A program made the position numbers and the translations under genes. From Nemopilema nomurai (lineage: Eukaryota > Cnidaria > Scyphozoa > Rhizostomeae > Rhizostomatidae): DNA of 64,000 nt. The DNA lies in the NCBI GenBank assembly GCA_003864495.1, contig ML133403.1:124001-188000 (forward strand). The letters run 5' to 3'. The notes under the pieces were generated by a model. The model did not search any database and had not been told where the DNA came from. It was given only the letters and a program-made list of their open reading frames with translations. This document shows, in pieces, positions 1 through 10,614 of the stretch (its first letter is position 1; the number at the start of each line of letters is the position of its first letter).

Positions 1-1832
1 TTCATTCCAATTACTTACCAACAATCCTTGGCTTGTGCGTGTTGAGCTCTAATAGGCTGATGAGTATTCGAAGCAACGGCTACCGTTGGAGTTTCACTGA
101 TCTTAATTTTCAGTTTGCATTCACTGCAAGCAGAAAAGCAGACAAGTATGAAACCCGGCTTAGATTTGCGAGGAACCTTTTGTTAATCTTGTAAAACTTT
201 GTTGTCATAAGAAGGTTCCGTTTGGTACTTAAGGTCTTAATTGAATCTGGATTTTCTGACAGGTGTGGTCATCTCGACGTTGATAGGATGAACTTTTTAG
301 GACAACAACATCTGATTCTTCAACTACTCGCTTTCAAATGAAGGCAGTTATTTTTTTGAACAATCGCTCTCTGTTGCGAATTGCTGCAAATAAAAACCAA
401 CTAATGTGTATCAATGAGGCAAAAGATATTGAAATATTTTCAGTATTTCGTTTCTGTACGCCATACTATGTTATATTGCTGGTTGTTCACTATCTACAGA
501 CTGGCCACATCTTCCTAACCTATGATCCCCTTCATGTGTTTGTGCGTGACTCGTTTCTGTCTTACCACTGTCCGGCATTTCAGTTTTCTCCCTGCTCAGC
601 CCGTTAGTGTATGACTCGCCCAGTCCTTTTCCATTAATGCATTTCTGACAGGGCTGTGTTGCTATCGATCGATCAACCAATGGGCACCCTGCTGTCTGCA
701 ACTGGACACCTTGTGGGTGATGCTCCACCCTGATTCTCAATGAATCTGTGGCTTATCTTCACTACCCCCGAGTAGGTTGCCTGGTGGAGATACTTCTGGC
801 ATTTTGCTTTGGCAGCGATCGAGATGTAGGAGTAACATGAACGACCCCCATCTGTCATCTGGCGGAAATTCGAGGTTGTTTGCCTGCTCGCATTTAAGTA
901 CTTTAGAGTAAAGACGCCATTTGCTTAGTCTTTGCGAAGGAAGCAGTAAAAAGACAGCTATTTGCCCGCAGTATTGGTGTTCATATCGCAGAAATTTGGC
1001 CCCGCCCCGGCCCTATGCAAAGTAAGCAGTCGTTGTTTTTTGTTTGCAACCACAATGCTCCAGGCCCTTCGATTTAGAATGAGACATTGATTCAGGCATA
1101 ACTTGTTAGTTCACTGTATTTTTGTAGATTGACAATAACTTATTACTCTATTGTTGAAATACAGTTAAAATCAAAGCAACGGCGTAAGTTGTTAAGAATT
1201 AAAAAATCGGATTGCGCAAATCAGTGGAAATGGTTTACTGAACGCGTATCAATTTCCGTTTGTCACATGTTATTTACTAGGCTAATATATTACATGTGCA
1301 AATGCTGTGCTAAAAAAATTTGATTGTTATTTTACAGAATCATGCCACCAGACTTGGATTTCTTTATTCTTTTCTAGCCCCTGATGTCATACTCTACTAT
1401 AAATACTTTGCTTTGCAAGAATCACAGTTAAACTGACAACGTTTACACAAACATTTAAAAGTCAACCTTGTTATTAACGAAAAGATTTTCCACTTTTCCG
1501 ACTTCAGCTGCGCTTTTCCACGGTAATCTTGAAATCGGACCTTCTCATCTGTATCATTCTGTCCGTTTGCTGTCCTTCAAAAGTTCACTGCTTGTCGGGT
1601 AGATGAGCTTGTTTGCAGTTATTTCATTGCAGCAATGTTATCCTTTCTGATTTGAAGTGCCGCTGATGGCTGAAATGGTTTTTAGTCGGACAGGGGTCAA
1701 ATACGTATCCTTTAGTCTTCAATAGCGACTTCTATCTTCCGAAAGACAGGCAACACACCGCACAGAAGGGAGGCATTTAAGCTGTCAGTCAGTGTCCCGA
1801 GCAGGTCGTTCGATATCGCTGTTCTGTTACAT
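1..1832. other. Intergenic, no supported gene
   Basis: I see no convincing gene here. Open frames on both strands (for example 338-607 plus and 471-740 minus) overlap each other, have no recognisable domain and no splice support. The only compositional feature is a GC-rich box at about 999-1013 followed directly by an octamer-like ATGCAAAG (1015-1022), which could be a promoter element but has no gene attached. The right part, towards 1832, would carry the 3' untranslated region of the minus-strand receptor gene. Confidence 0.5.
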
Positions 1833-2729
1833 TCACTTGCTAACACTCCGCAGCTTTATGACTTCTGTTTGATGGAATCCGTTGGACCTGCCCGTGTTGC
1901 CTCGGTTCGCTCTGCGTTGCCTCCGCGTGTGCAGGAACTGGCGAAAGTTGAAGAGGAGAATGAGAGTCGGGTCCACCAGGGAATTGATAAAGAACGAGTA
2001 GAGCGAGAGCCTGGCCACCCACGTGGTTATCCATTCGGGGCGAAGGTTCAGGACAATGGTGGGCATCCAGGTAGCCACTGTGCTCATGGTCACGAGGATG
2101 ACGAGTACTGTCGACGTCAGCTTTCTCCGGAAGGAATGGTCCGCAGACCCGCGCTTGGTGACGCGGGTCAGCACTTGCTGTTTGCCTTGTTTGTTGCTCC
2201 GCCAAAAGACGTACAAGCGGTGCATGACGAAAAGCTGCAGCAGGACTACCGTCACCACGATGGCCAGGATTATGGCGACAAGAAAGTATCGGTAGACTTT
2301 TCCCATCACCTCTTGGTAGCGGGGCGAGTAGGCCCAGCAGAGGGGCAGAAAGCTGATAAGTCCCGGCACGACCCAGCTCAACAGGAGAATTGTAATCATT
2401 TTACCGTTGCCGATTTGTCGCCTCCAGAGCGGTCTTGCGATGCTTGCGTAGCGATCCCATGCCAAGAACGCGATATTGAAGACGGCAGCAAACAAAATGT
2501 ATGCGTATATGTGCGGAAAGGCAGCACTCTCCACTAGAAGAATTTCGATGATACGAGCCGGAATTACGACAGCTCCCACGAGAATGTCACTCACCATCAA
2601 ACTTACGAGGGTGAGCGTGGTGGATTTGCGCCGTTCCGCCCGCGTCGATATTATTACGAATATCGCAAAACAGTTTACGAAGACGACGGCTATCGACAGC
2701 GGGATGAGGAACTTGAGATCGGCCTTCAT
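1833..2729 (-). CDS. Class A (rhodopsin-like) orphan GPCR, intronless
   Basis: A single open exon encodes a 298-residue seven-helix receptor of the plasma membrane. The ATG at 2729 is chosen because the frame upstream opens only with a TTG, and this ATG places 6 residues before helix 1. Visible class A marks: N19 in TM1, SDxL with D48 in TM2, an intact DRY at 92-94 after TM3, W119 and P122 in TM4, WMP (221-223) in TM6 and NSLVDP (249-254) in TM7. The tail is basic (RRQRR near 269-273). The usual TM3 disulfide cysteine is not seen before helix 3, the TM6 motif is TWMP rather than CWxP, and NPxxY is replaced by DPxxL. Intronless class A receptors are numerous in cnidarians. The ligand cannot be inferred. 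The neighbours are unrelated. Confidence 0.88.
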   Translation of the reverse strand: MKADLKFLIPLSIAVVFVNCFAIFVIISTRAERRKSTTLTLVSLMVSDILVGAVVIPARIIEILLVESAAFPHIYAYILFAAVFNIAFLAWDRYASIARPLWRRQIGNGKMITILLLSWVVPGLISFLPLCWAYSPRYQEVMGKVYRYFLVAIILAIVVTVVLLQLFVMHRLYVFWRSNKQGKQQVLTRVTKRGSADHSFRRKLTSTVLVILVTMSTVATWMPTIVLNLRPEWITTWVARLSLYSFFINSLVDPTLILLFNFRQFLHTRRQRRANRGNTGRSNGFHQTEVIKLRSVSK

Positions 2730-3030
2730 GATTCGTGGCTTGTTAAATGAGAGTGGAGTTGGATAAGGCAGCGCAAAATATTTATACCAGAGATTTCTCA
2801 ACCACCTGTCTCGACATTGTTATAAAGTCTAGTCGGCCGTTCAGGGGGTCAGCTGCAACGTAACCAATTGGTTTGCTTGCTTATACTTTGGTTTCGCGAG
2901 AGGTTTACTTCGTTGCTATTTTGAGAGAAATATTATACAACGAGTAAATATATCTGGTTTATTGATGATGTAATAAGTAGCTGATGTAACAACATCGAAG
3001 ATTCGCATCATATCGAAGCAGCAAACGTCA
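2730..3030. other. Spacer upstream of the GPCR
   Basis: This is the 5' side of the GPCR and should hold its promoter. I see no confident core element. Its right end runs into the LINE remnant. Confidence 0.35.
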
Positions 3031-3480
3031 CGCCCCCTTAAGATCATGTGTGATCTTTTCACAGAAAAATCCAAGTTAAATTCTAGGAATCTTAGGAGTA
3101 CATCAACTGACCTAAGGCTACAAAAGAAAAACACCAAAAATGGACAGAAGTGCTTCTCGTTTAGAGGTGCTAGGTCTTGGAATGACCTTTCAGCTGAGTG
3201 TAAACAGGCATCTTCCTTGACCAACTTCAAAAAAATCTTGCGAAATTGTAAATAGGCGTAATTGTAAATTGTATATTGGAAATTGCCATTTCGCCTTTCG
3301 TTATAGATATTTGTAGTAAAATTAAGTTCAAGTTAAAATAGGATTTATTTTAGATTGTAAATATTGAATTGTAATTAGGATAATATGTTTTTTATAAGAA
3401 TTTCTGAAAGTATTTTAAGTGGAGGGCCCCTTGAAAATTAGCATTGTTGAAGGGCTACTCTTCTTAAGCATTTGAAATGA
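3031..3480 (+). mobile_element. 3' end of a non-LTR (CR1/L2-like) retrotransposon
   Basis: Residues translated from 3046-3255 end in an FRGARSWNDLS block followed by SSLTNFKKIL. This is the usual C-terminal signature of the reverse-transcriptase ORF of CR1/L2-type LINEs (RxWNxLP...SLxxFK...). After the stop comes an A/T-rich tail of repeated TGTAAAT-like words and, near 3423-3470, a GGGCCCCTTGAAAATTAG segment, which resembles the 3' untranslated tails of such elements in cnidarians. Only the 3' end is present, as expected for a 5'-truncated insertion. Family placement is from memory of the pattern, not from a search. Confidence 0.72.
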
Positions 3481-5466
3481 ATTCAAGCGCAAGATTTGTG
3501 AACCAAATGCCATTCTAAAGCTGCGGGTATCTGCTTGTTACTGAGTGTATCAGAAATGCCTGCGGCAAAATGCGAGGGCAAAGGAGCATGCAAAGCCTGT
3601 TTACGTCGCTTCTTCTTTGGTATATGCCTGGTGTGGTCCGATTCTCAGCCTCATATCCGCTAAAGACGTCATCTATGTGCTAGTTGAACATCTTCAGCGT
3701 TAAGAATCAATTAACGTCCCACGTCATATTGACAGATGTTTGCTAGTTGCAAGTTGACTTGATTTATATCATGGCGTCAAAGTCGAATGCATACACAAAT
3801 AGGAGCTTAAATCGAGAATGCGATTTCGAGAAGCGCGAGAGCCACTTTAAAACGAACTCAAAAACATCCCAAAGACACAGCAACGCGCCCAAACTATATT
3901 GAGAGTGGGACGAGTATGGAGTATGGAGAGGTGAGCCAGGGGTTGACCTTTCACCCATTCAGGGCAGAGTTCACTGCTGTACAGAAGTATGGAGTGACTT
4001 TCGAGCTCCGTTCATTGAGGTGGAATTGATAATTAAATATTGAGCATTCTTATCTACTGCTTTCCTCAAAAGGTTTCTCCTCTGCGGCCCTGTTGCCAAC
4101 TGAGGTTTGAGTCTTGCGAAAGAAGATAAATTGTCACTGTTTACTAGTTTTATCAACACGGTTTTAAGTTTGCTTTAAGAAAGAATTTTTAAAGTCCTAC
4201 ACTTTCATCCGTTTAGACTTTTCTACTCGACCTGTTCTTGAGACCTCTCCGCCAATTCACTTGCCCTTTCCACTGTTTTGCGTCGCAAAAGCAAACCATT
4301 GCGGTTGCGTCCTTATGCACTGCCACCGCAACAAACTTTTTGCTGCTTGCGCCCACTTTCACTTGATATCGAGGATTTGGAGGCATTTCCTTCCCCTTCC
4401 AAATCAATTTTTAATCACTGCAAACCAAATTTTGTGGCTTGAGCACCAACGTTTTTGAACACGTGAACACTTGCACACATCTATGACAATGTAGATGATG
4501 CCTTACTTCAGACAAAAGTTGACATCAGACAGTCAGACAACATTCCCCTTGCTAGCATTCTGCCGCTTTCCTTTTCCTTGTCAAGAAAACCAGAGAAAGT
4601 TAAAATTCTAAATAACTCTAGTTGCTTATTCAATTTTCCCGTGTGAATGAAATTATTTGCTGGGCTAACGTCCTTGATTAGTTCGAAAGTGATTAACCTA
4701 CTTCTGAGGTCAGTGGCTTCAAATTCATTTCCTTCGTGATTTTTCTCAAAGATTTATCGTGATCATTATAACTTTAAAGTGAAGGATTGTATTAGATTGC
4801 ATTGCGCGTAATTCTACAGTTTTGCGATTCAAGCCTGTTTATTTGCGACAAAGCCGCTTGAAAAAGAGGTCCTAAAGAGAGCGCTCCAGACCACGTGAGT
4901 AATCTGGTCTCGAGTCACTTGCCGCCTGTCATAAGCTTTGCTCCCTATCTGAAACCTTTGTGTTTGGGAGTCATTGAGTTGCAGACCGAATCCGTGCGAA
5001 TTTTGCCGCAAAGAAGTGTTTCTGTCGTCCTTGTCTTCCACAGCCTTTCTTTCCCACCGTGATAATAAGAAAATGTTCTTTGGGCAAGAGGAATTTTCCA
5101 TCGTTTAAATTCGAGCAGTTTTCACAATTGCTAGTGTGCTGAAGGCCCGGATTTTAAAATTGCGGGTCCATACCTTTCCCAGGGTGGACAAATTTATTTT
5201 CTTCCTAGGAACTCCAGTATCCAACTTACTCCAAGATTTTAAGGAATGGCAAATAAACTCTCTGTGTGTGCCTTCATCTCCCTACTTAGTTCATGTATAG
5301 GAGAGGGCGACCTTAATTTCAAGAGTTCCGATACTTCTCATGTTTAATTTTTTTTATTTGTTCCCAGGAAGTACAAATATAAAAGGTTAAATCGAATGTA
5401 TAAAGTTGTCAGACAATCCACATTTTTACATTTCAAAGTTTTGCATCGGAGATCTCAATCGGTGAT
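3481..5466. other. Intergenic with short unassigned open frames
   Basis: No recognised gene. Three short frames have somewhat coding-like composition: a plus-strand 43-codon ATG frame at 3771-3902 (rich in S, N, K), a minus frame at 4213-4407, and a minus ATG frame at 4829-5101 (90 residues). None has a domain I know or a consistent set of splice sites linking it to a neighbour. A missing 5' exon of the coiled-coil/EF-hand gene downstream could lie here. The GTGAGT at 4895-4900 follows a short open stretch, but I could not join it in frame to exon 6850. Confidence 0.4.
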
Positions 5467-6290
5467 CTATAAGTCAACATCAAGAAAGGTGGTAATAATT
5501 AATTTTCCACGAAACTGGCTGTTTGGGCAATCTGTTTGATACTTCAGAGCCACCAGCATGTTCTTTGGTTGTTCCAAACAATCGTTCTTTAAAAATGCCA
5601 TTCGTTGCTTGCAGGCTGCGATATCTGGCGAATCAAAAGCGGTTGTACTGTGGTTGATTGTCAACCCGGAATGCAACATAGCAATCAGCATCTGCAATCT
5701 TTCGTCGACTTGATTTTCTGCGTCTACATTCTGCCGCTTGTTATGTTCCCTTCCAGCTATGCGTGCAGTCTGGTTCACAACAGAAATCTTTTTAATTTCA
5801 CCTTTGGTCATTAAAAGTTGAGAAGATATTTTATTTGAGCTTTTTCATCCACGTAATTGCTGCTGTTCTTGTGATGAGCGAGGCACTTTTTCATCTTTTT
5901 AAGAATATTTACTTCCATCATGAAAAGTTTCAAGCGCTCATGTGACAAAAGATTGACGATTTCTACACCAATTTTTCCATACTGGCCATAGACATCAGCT
6001 CAACCAGTTAATCCCAGCAGGAACATTTAGTAATTTTCCTTTAGCAAGTTGCTTCAAGTTGCAACTGTTTCTGATTTTGACCCCAGTTTAATGATCTGAA
6101 AAGCAGAGAACATACATCAGTATCATCCACAAGGCATTTGAACCTTTCTTCTTTTCAAAGTTGGGTATTCCTTTTTGCAAGGACATTTGCAGCCCTAAGA
6201 ACATTTTTGGGCGGTATTTCTTAAAGAGTTTCCGGTTTTCAGTTCTTCTCCAACATAAAGATGAAAATGGTATCCATTCATTTTCATTCA
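5467..6290 (-). pseudogene. Frame-broken minus-strand coding relic, unknown family
   Basis: Reading the minus strand, coding-like sequence continues across three different frames. An ATG frame at 5811-5467 (114 residues) is preceded by a frame at about 5995-5813 containing YGKIGVEIVNLLSHERLK and ending in a stop that overlaps the next ATG. That frame is preceded by a third, around 6065-6000, containing KGKLLNVPAGINWL. A further open frame lies at 6291-6088. Frame changes occur where one frame stops and the next is already open, without good splice sites, which fits a decayed gene with at least two indels. I do not recognise the family. Alternatives are a real gene with introns I misread, or chance. 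Confidence 0.35.
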
Positions 6291-6849
6291 TTCATTTTAA
6301 ATTCTTTAGGCACGGTGGCCATGTCAGTCAAAGAACTGGTTTACAGTGGGCCGCGCAAATAAATACAAAACTAAGAACAGCATACATGATTGAAAAACAT
6401 TTATTTACAAAATACTCTTACGAACAAATTGAGCATGAAAGAGAGAATCAGCATTCGGTTATGCCCATTAAACGATCCTTTCTCCTTCTTTCTCCATTCT
6501 ATTTCAACGTCTTCCTTTCAAAGGGCATCCTTTCAAAAAAAGTTTCATGCACAGCCTCCCCAAATTCATATCAGCTTTCCTTCTTCTTTTCAATCAAGCT
6601 TCTTCCTGCTTTCCTTTGCTCTTTTTCTTCCAGGCATTTCATGTGGGTAAAATTGCACAGTGAGCATACAGATCTGCCCTATCTTTGGCACACGTGAAAG
6701 AATAGCAAAGTACTGATGATGCTATTTGAAATTGGTAGACAAGCTTACCAGGCTAGGATTGATATTTTGAGTGAGGATGCAACAGGCGTGTGGGATTTCA
6801 AAGAAGACTGCAGGCCAATTTAGCAAAAATGACTTATTTTTTGTTTTAG
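6291..6849. other. Spacer or intron before the EF-hand gene exon
   Basis: No gene supported. The plus-strand open frame that crosses this interval (6161-6697) is low in coding signal and partly antisense to the pseudogene candidate. The end is an ordinary splice acceptor (TTGTTTTAG) at 6841-6849. Confidence 0.4.
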
Positions 6850-8352
6850 GTCGACAAAATAACTCAGGAAAACTTGAAGTTTGCCGAGAACAATCGAAAA
6901 CTGGAAGAGCAGAACGAGAAATTTGCAGAAACAAACAAACAGCTTGAAAACAATGTTAGCGATTTGAAGGAGCAAGCGGAGAAGTTCAAGGCCATTTACT
7001 TGAAGCTGCAGGCTGAGAACGAGAAGTTGGCCAGAATTCGCGACGACATGCAAGAACAATTGAACGTGAGTCCCTTATACCTTCGGTCGTTGCTATTGTG
7101 GGCGTGGCCTTTCGCATTGATTGGCAACGGCCGTATATGCTATATTCGGCTTCACGGTTAAGCACCGTCCTTTCCTGATAAGCTGATTCGTGATATTCAA
7201 TCCTATCCCGTTCATTTAATCGCGCAAATGCTGTCGACCTCCTCCGCAGTTACAAGTTTCCAGTGTTTAACCTTGACTGCACACCGTTGGTGTAGTCAAA
7301 TCTTCAAGTATTGGACATTTTCTGATAAACATGGCGATTTGTTTAAGCTTCTATTGGTATTTAGTTGAAGTTACGATCTGGCGAGGAAATGCGACTGATC
7401 TTTAAAGATTTCAAAGAGGTTTAGCTTGATAAATGCCTCCAATATTTGCCTATTGTGTGTCGATTGGCTGTCGTGATGTTGACGTTGCCTTCAGTTCCGC
7501 CAAAATGTTTGTGAATAATTATGAAGCTGAAATTAATCTAAGTAAGACTGGGTTTGGATAAAGTGCTGGCAACAAAATGACAATGTTCTTGACTTGAATG
7601 TGCTTTTGACAATTTTCATGACTTGCTTTTTTCATACCACCGTTTTGATTTGCCCTACCGAAACAGGGATTTAAAAAGCTTCAGGAGATGATATTTACTC
7701 AGCTGAATGAGAAAATGAGAGCCATGGACAGATCTCTGTTGGAAAAGATCGCCGCAGACATAGAAATGATGGACAAAGAACAAGGTTGGAATCTTTTTTT
7801 AAAGGCAAATCACCAGCCCCTTTTGAAAGTAAATGCATCAGCCTCTTTCAAAGGACTAGTCCAAAAACCTCTTTGTTGCCCCTCCTTACATTGTATGTTC
7901 TTACTTTCTTACTAAATTTATTTCAAATGTTCAGCTTGTTGCTACCAGAAAGGTTATAATTTTAGTGTTTTTGTTGGACTAAGAGATTTTAGAAACAGTA
8001 ATTTGAGAACTTATGTGCCATCGACAGATAAGTATAGTCGGCTTGATGGTCAAGGCTAGACGTTATCCATGAATATTTCGACGGATTTTGTGCCCAGCTT
8101 TGATATCTTGACGGCCATTGGCTCCGAGTCATTATGCAAACATCGCCTGAATGCTTAGTTATGTTTGTGCCCATAGGTTTGTCTCAGGAAGAGTTCCAGC
8201 GGTTCCTATCCAGGGTGCCAACTCATTTAAAAGACAAATTTGAGCGGGTTGTTGCGGATTTCCAGTCCTTCGATAAGAATCAGGACAACATCATTGACTA
8301 CAAGGAACTGAGTTCCATGCTTGACATGGTCATGAAAGACGAGAAGGATTGA
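6850..8352 (+). CDS. Coiled-coil protein with C-terminal EF-hand (5' end missing)
   Basis: Three exons join in frame: 6850-7065, 7667-7784 and 8177-8352 (stop TGA at 8350). Together they give the C-terminal 169 residues. The first exon is one long amphipathic, E/K/N/Q-rich helix with heptad spacing, a strong coiled coil. The second continues it. The third has a helix followed by a canonical 12-residue EF-hand loop (D144-K-N-Q-D-N-I-I-D-Y-K-E155 of the fragment, with Ca2+ ligands D1, N3, D5, D9, E12). A cytosolic calcium-responsive scaffold is a reasonable inference, but I do not recognise the family. The first exon starts at phase 0 after an AG, so at least one 5' coding exon is missing. A GTAGGG shortly after the stop and a TTTCAG at about 8493 suggest an intron in the 3' untranslated region. 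Confidence 0.75.
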
Positions 8353-10614
8353 GGTAGGGTTCTAGTACCTTGTTCTACAGCGAATTCTGAAAGCTTTCTT
8401 TAATCTAGATTGTTACTGGCTGCCATATTCCAATGACCTGTCTAAAAGCCTTCTCTTTGCGTCTGACTGTTTATCGTTTTGGTTTATTTCAGAATCTCTC
8501 TTTGCAAACGACGACTGACGAAGGACCGCTCAAGCTACGAATGCTACATTTCAACCTTTCATGAATATTAGGGACATCTGAATCATAAAATTAACATTGA
8601 AATTTCAATTATTTGTAACAAGTATTTTTCGTTAAATTTTCTCGCAGTATAAAGTTTCAGAATAATATTTGAAATTATTTTCAATATTCGATTAAATTTA
8701 TATGAGTATTGCAACGCCTTTGTATATCAACTCACTTATTTTGATGATATGCACTCGACTATTTATACCAGTGCTGCCTAGATTAATGGCGGGGCTTCAT
8801 TCCTTTGGTGGATTGATATCTTTTATAACGCACTATGCGATACTGCACAGATTAGAGTAAGATATCAAGGGACAGTTTCGTGGTGTACATATTCTCCATT
8901 TATCTGGAGTTTCATTTATCAATTTAAACGGCTTCATTTTTTATATGACAATAAATCTAATAACCTTTGCATTTTCAATTTGATAATCATTTAAGAAGTT
9001 TGTTTCTGCTCTGTATTACCCTCTTTGTTTCCACCACCTTTTGGGCACCCAGTAGATGTATGGATTGATACCTTTCCGCACTAACTTTTTATTTCTAAAG
9101 AAAGCTTGCGTTTCACTTCTCTTTTAGCTTCGATACTTCTTAAAAAGCAATAAAAGCAACATTAAGTTTACATGAATATGATGGTGGGATGGTAGTCCAT
9201 ATTAGGAAAATAATGGTGAATCAGAGGCGATAAACAAAAAACAAACGGAAAAATATAGCTGTGTATCCAAAGTGCTATTTCATGGATGCATATCTAACAT
9301 TACCTCAATGCATGTTTACGCAGTTACAGTTGCTATCTCATTGAGTTCGGGTACACGCTAAAAAGAGGGTCCAAAGGCGCCATGAGGGTCATTTAAAGAA
9401 ACCGTTGGAAAGAGATATTTGTATGTTTATAAAGAAATACAAGGCAGTTTTGGACGAGAACCCCCCGAATTCGAAAAGCCCTTTTATGATGGAAAATTGT
9501 GGACGTGTTTGAGAGAAAGGTTTCTTATTGTATGAACAGATATCCTTGATTCTGAAAATTGCCCAACGCTTTTTATTTGTATTTGCTTGACTTCAGGTAC
9601 CCATGCAATAGAAAAATTATCTCTATGTCTATTGACTCCACAATGACAAATTTCATTGTACGATATTATCAGCTTAACGTAAAAATCGATGTATTTCAAA
9701 GCAGGCTCAAATTATGCCAGCTTAACTATTTTTTTAGCATTGCACTTTCCTTTTCAAACCCAGACGTAAAGATTGAATTTAATTTCAAAGATCTTTTAGT
9801 CACTTCTTTTGTAAAGTTCAACCAATTTTTTACTGACTTCAGTTATTCGTGGAAATGATAATTTATCATGATTAATTTATCCCTTCTTCTCATGAAATTC
9901 TAAACTAATTTCATGCACAAATAATAATCTGAAAATTTGCTAAACCTGCAGCGCGTAAAGGTGGCTGAAGAGGGGCGGCATTATAACCCTTTGCCCCACC
10001 CTTGAAACTTCTTCCCCAGCAGGCTACTTTAACTTACAAAATTTTGCGAAGGAATTTAGCATGAAATCTAATCTATACTTGAAATGTTTCTCTGAAGCAC
10101 CTTCTAAAATTAATTACACGGACTATTTATAACTTTTCGTCGACAAACTCATTAATTGTGAATTTAAATTTCCCACTAAGCACTGTTCTTCAATAGCAGG
10201 GTGTTAGGTATGAACCTATCTATCTACAGTTATGTACAAAAAATTTTAAAATATCAAATCAACTAATAAAAGTTGACAGAAAATAATTTCTAGCTGACGA
10301 AAATTGCAAGCTGGTCGCATATTGGTTGGAACATTTGAGTATATTGCGAGCATTTGTCGAGTGGAAGTCCGTACTGAGGTTATTGCTTTTTGCCAATATA
10401 GCGCACTTTTTTATGATCACATGACCATCAATAGATTCTGGAAGTTGCATCGAAAAGGTGGATACAAAGATAATAACATTGAGATAGTTGCAAGTTCCTC
10501 GGTCTGGCAACGATTGATGCGCAATCCGGGAAATTTTGATTTCTTTGAGATTTAAGGGAAGCTGTGAAGGAGCAAACATCCGCAAGCGGCTAGGCTACCT
10601 GTCGAGTCCAAAAC
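8353..10614. other. Intergenic between EF-hand gene and MAEA
   Basis: A/T-rich, with no domain-bearing frame. The left part probably contains the EF-hand gene's 3' untranslated exon (from about 8494). The last few hundred bases are the 5' flank of MAEA. The frames at 9484-9858 and 10259-10585 overlap in antisense and look spurious. Confidence 0.45.

Noticed and set aside
1869..2537. 222-codon plus-strand open frame
   Set aside because: Exactly antisense to the GPCR; no domain. An antisense shadow.
2730..2801. 24-residue N-terminal extension of the GPCR
   Set aside because: It would start at TTG; the ATG at 2729 gives a normal receptor N-terminus.
6161..6697. 178-codon plus-strand open frame
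   Set aside because: Low-complexity F/S/L composition, no splice or domain support, and partly antisense to the minus-strand relic.
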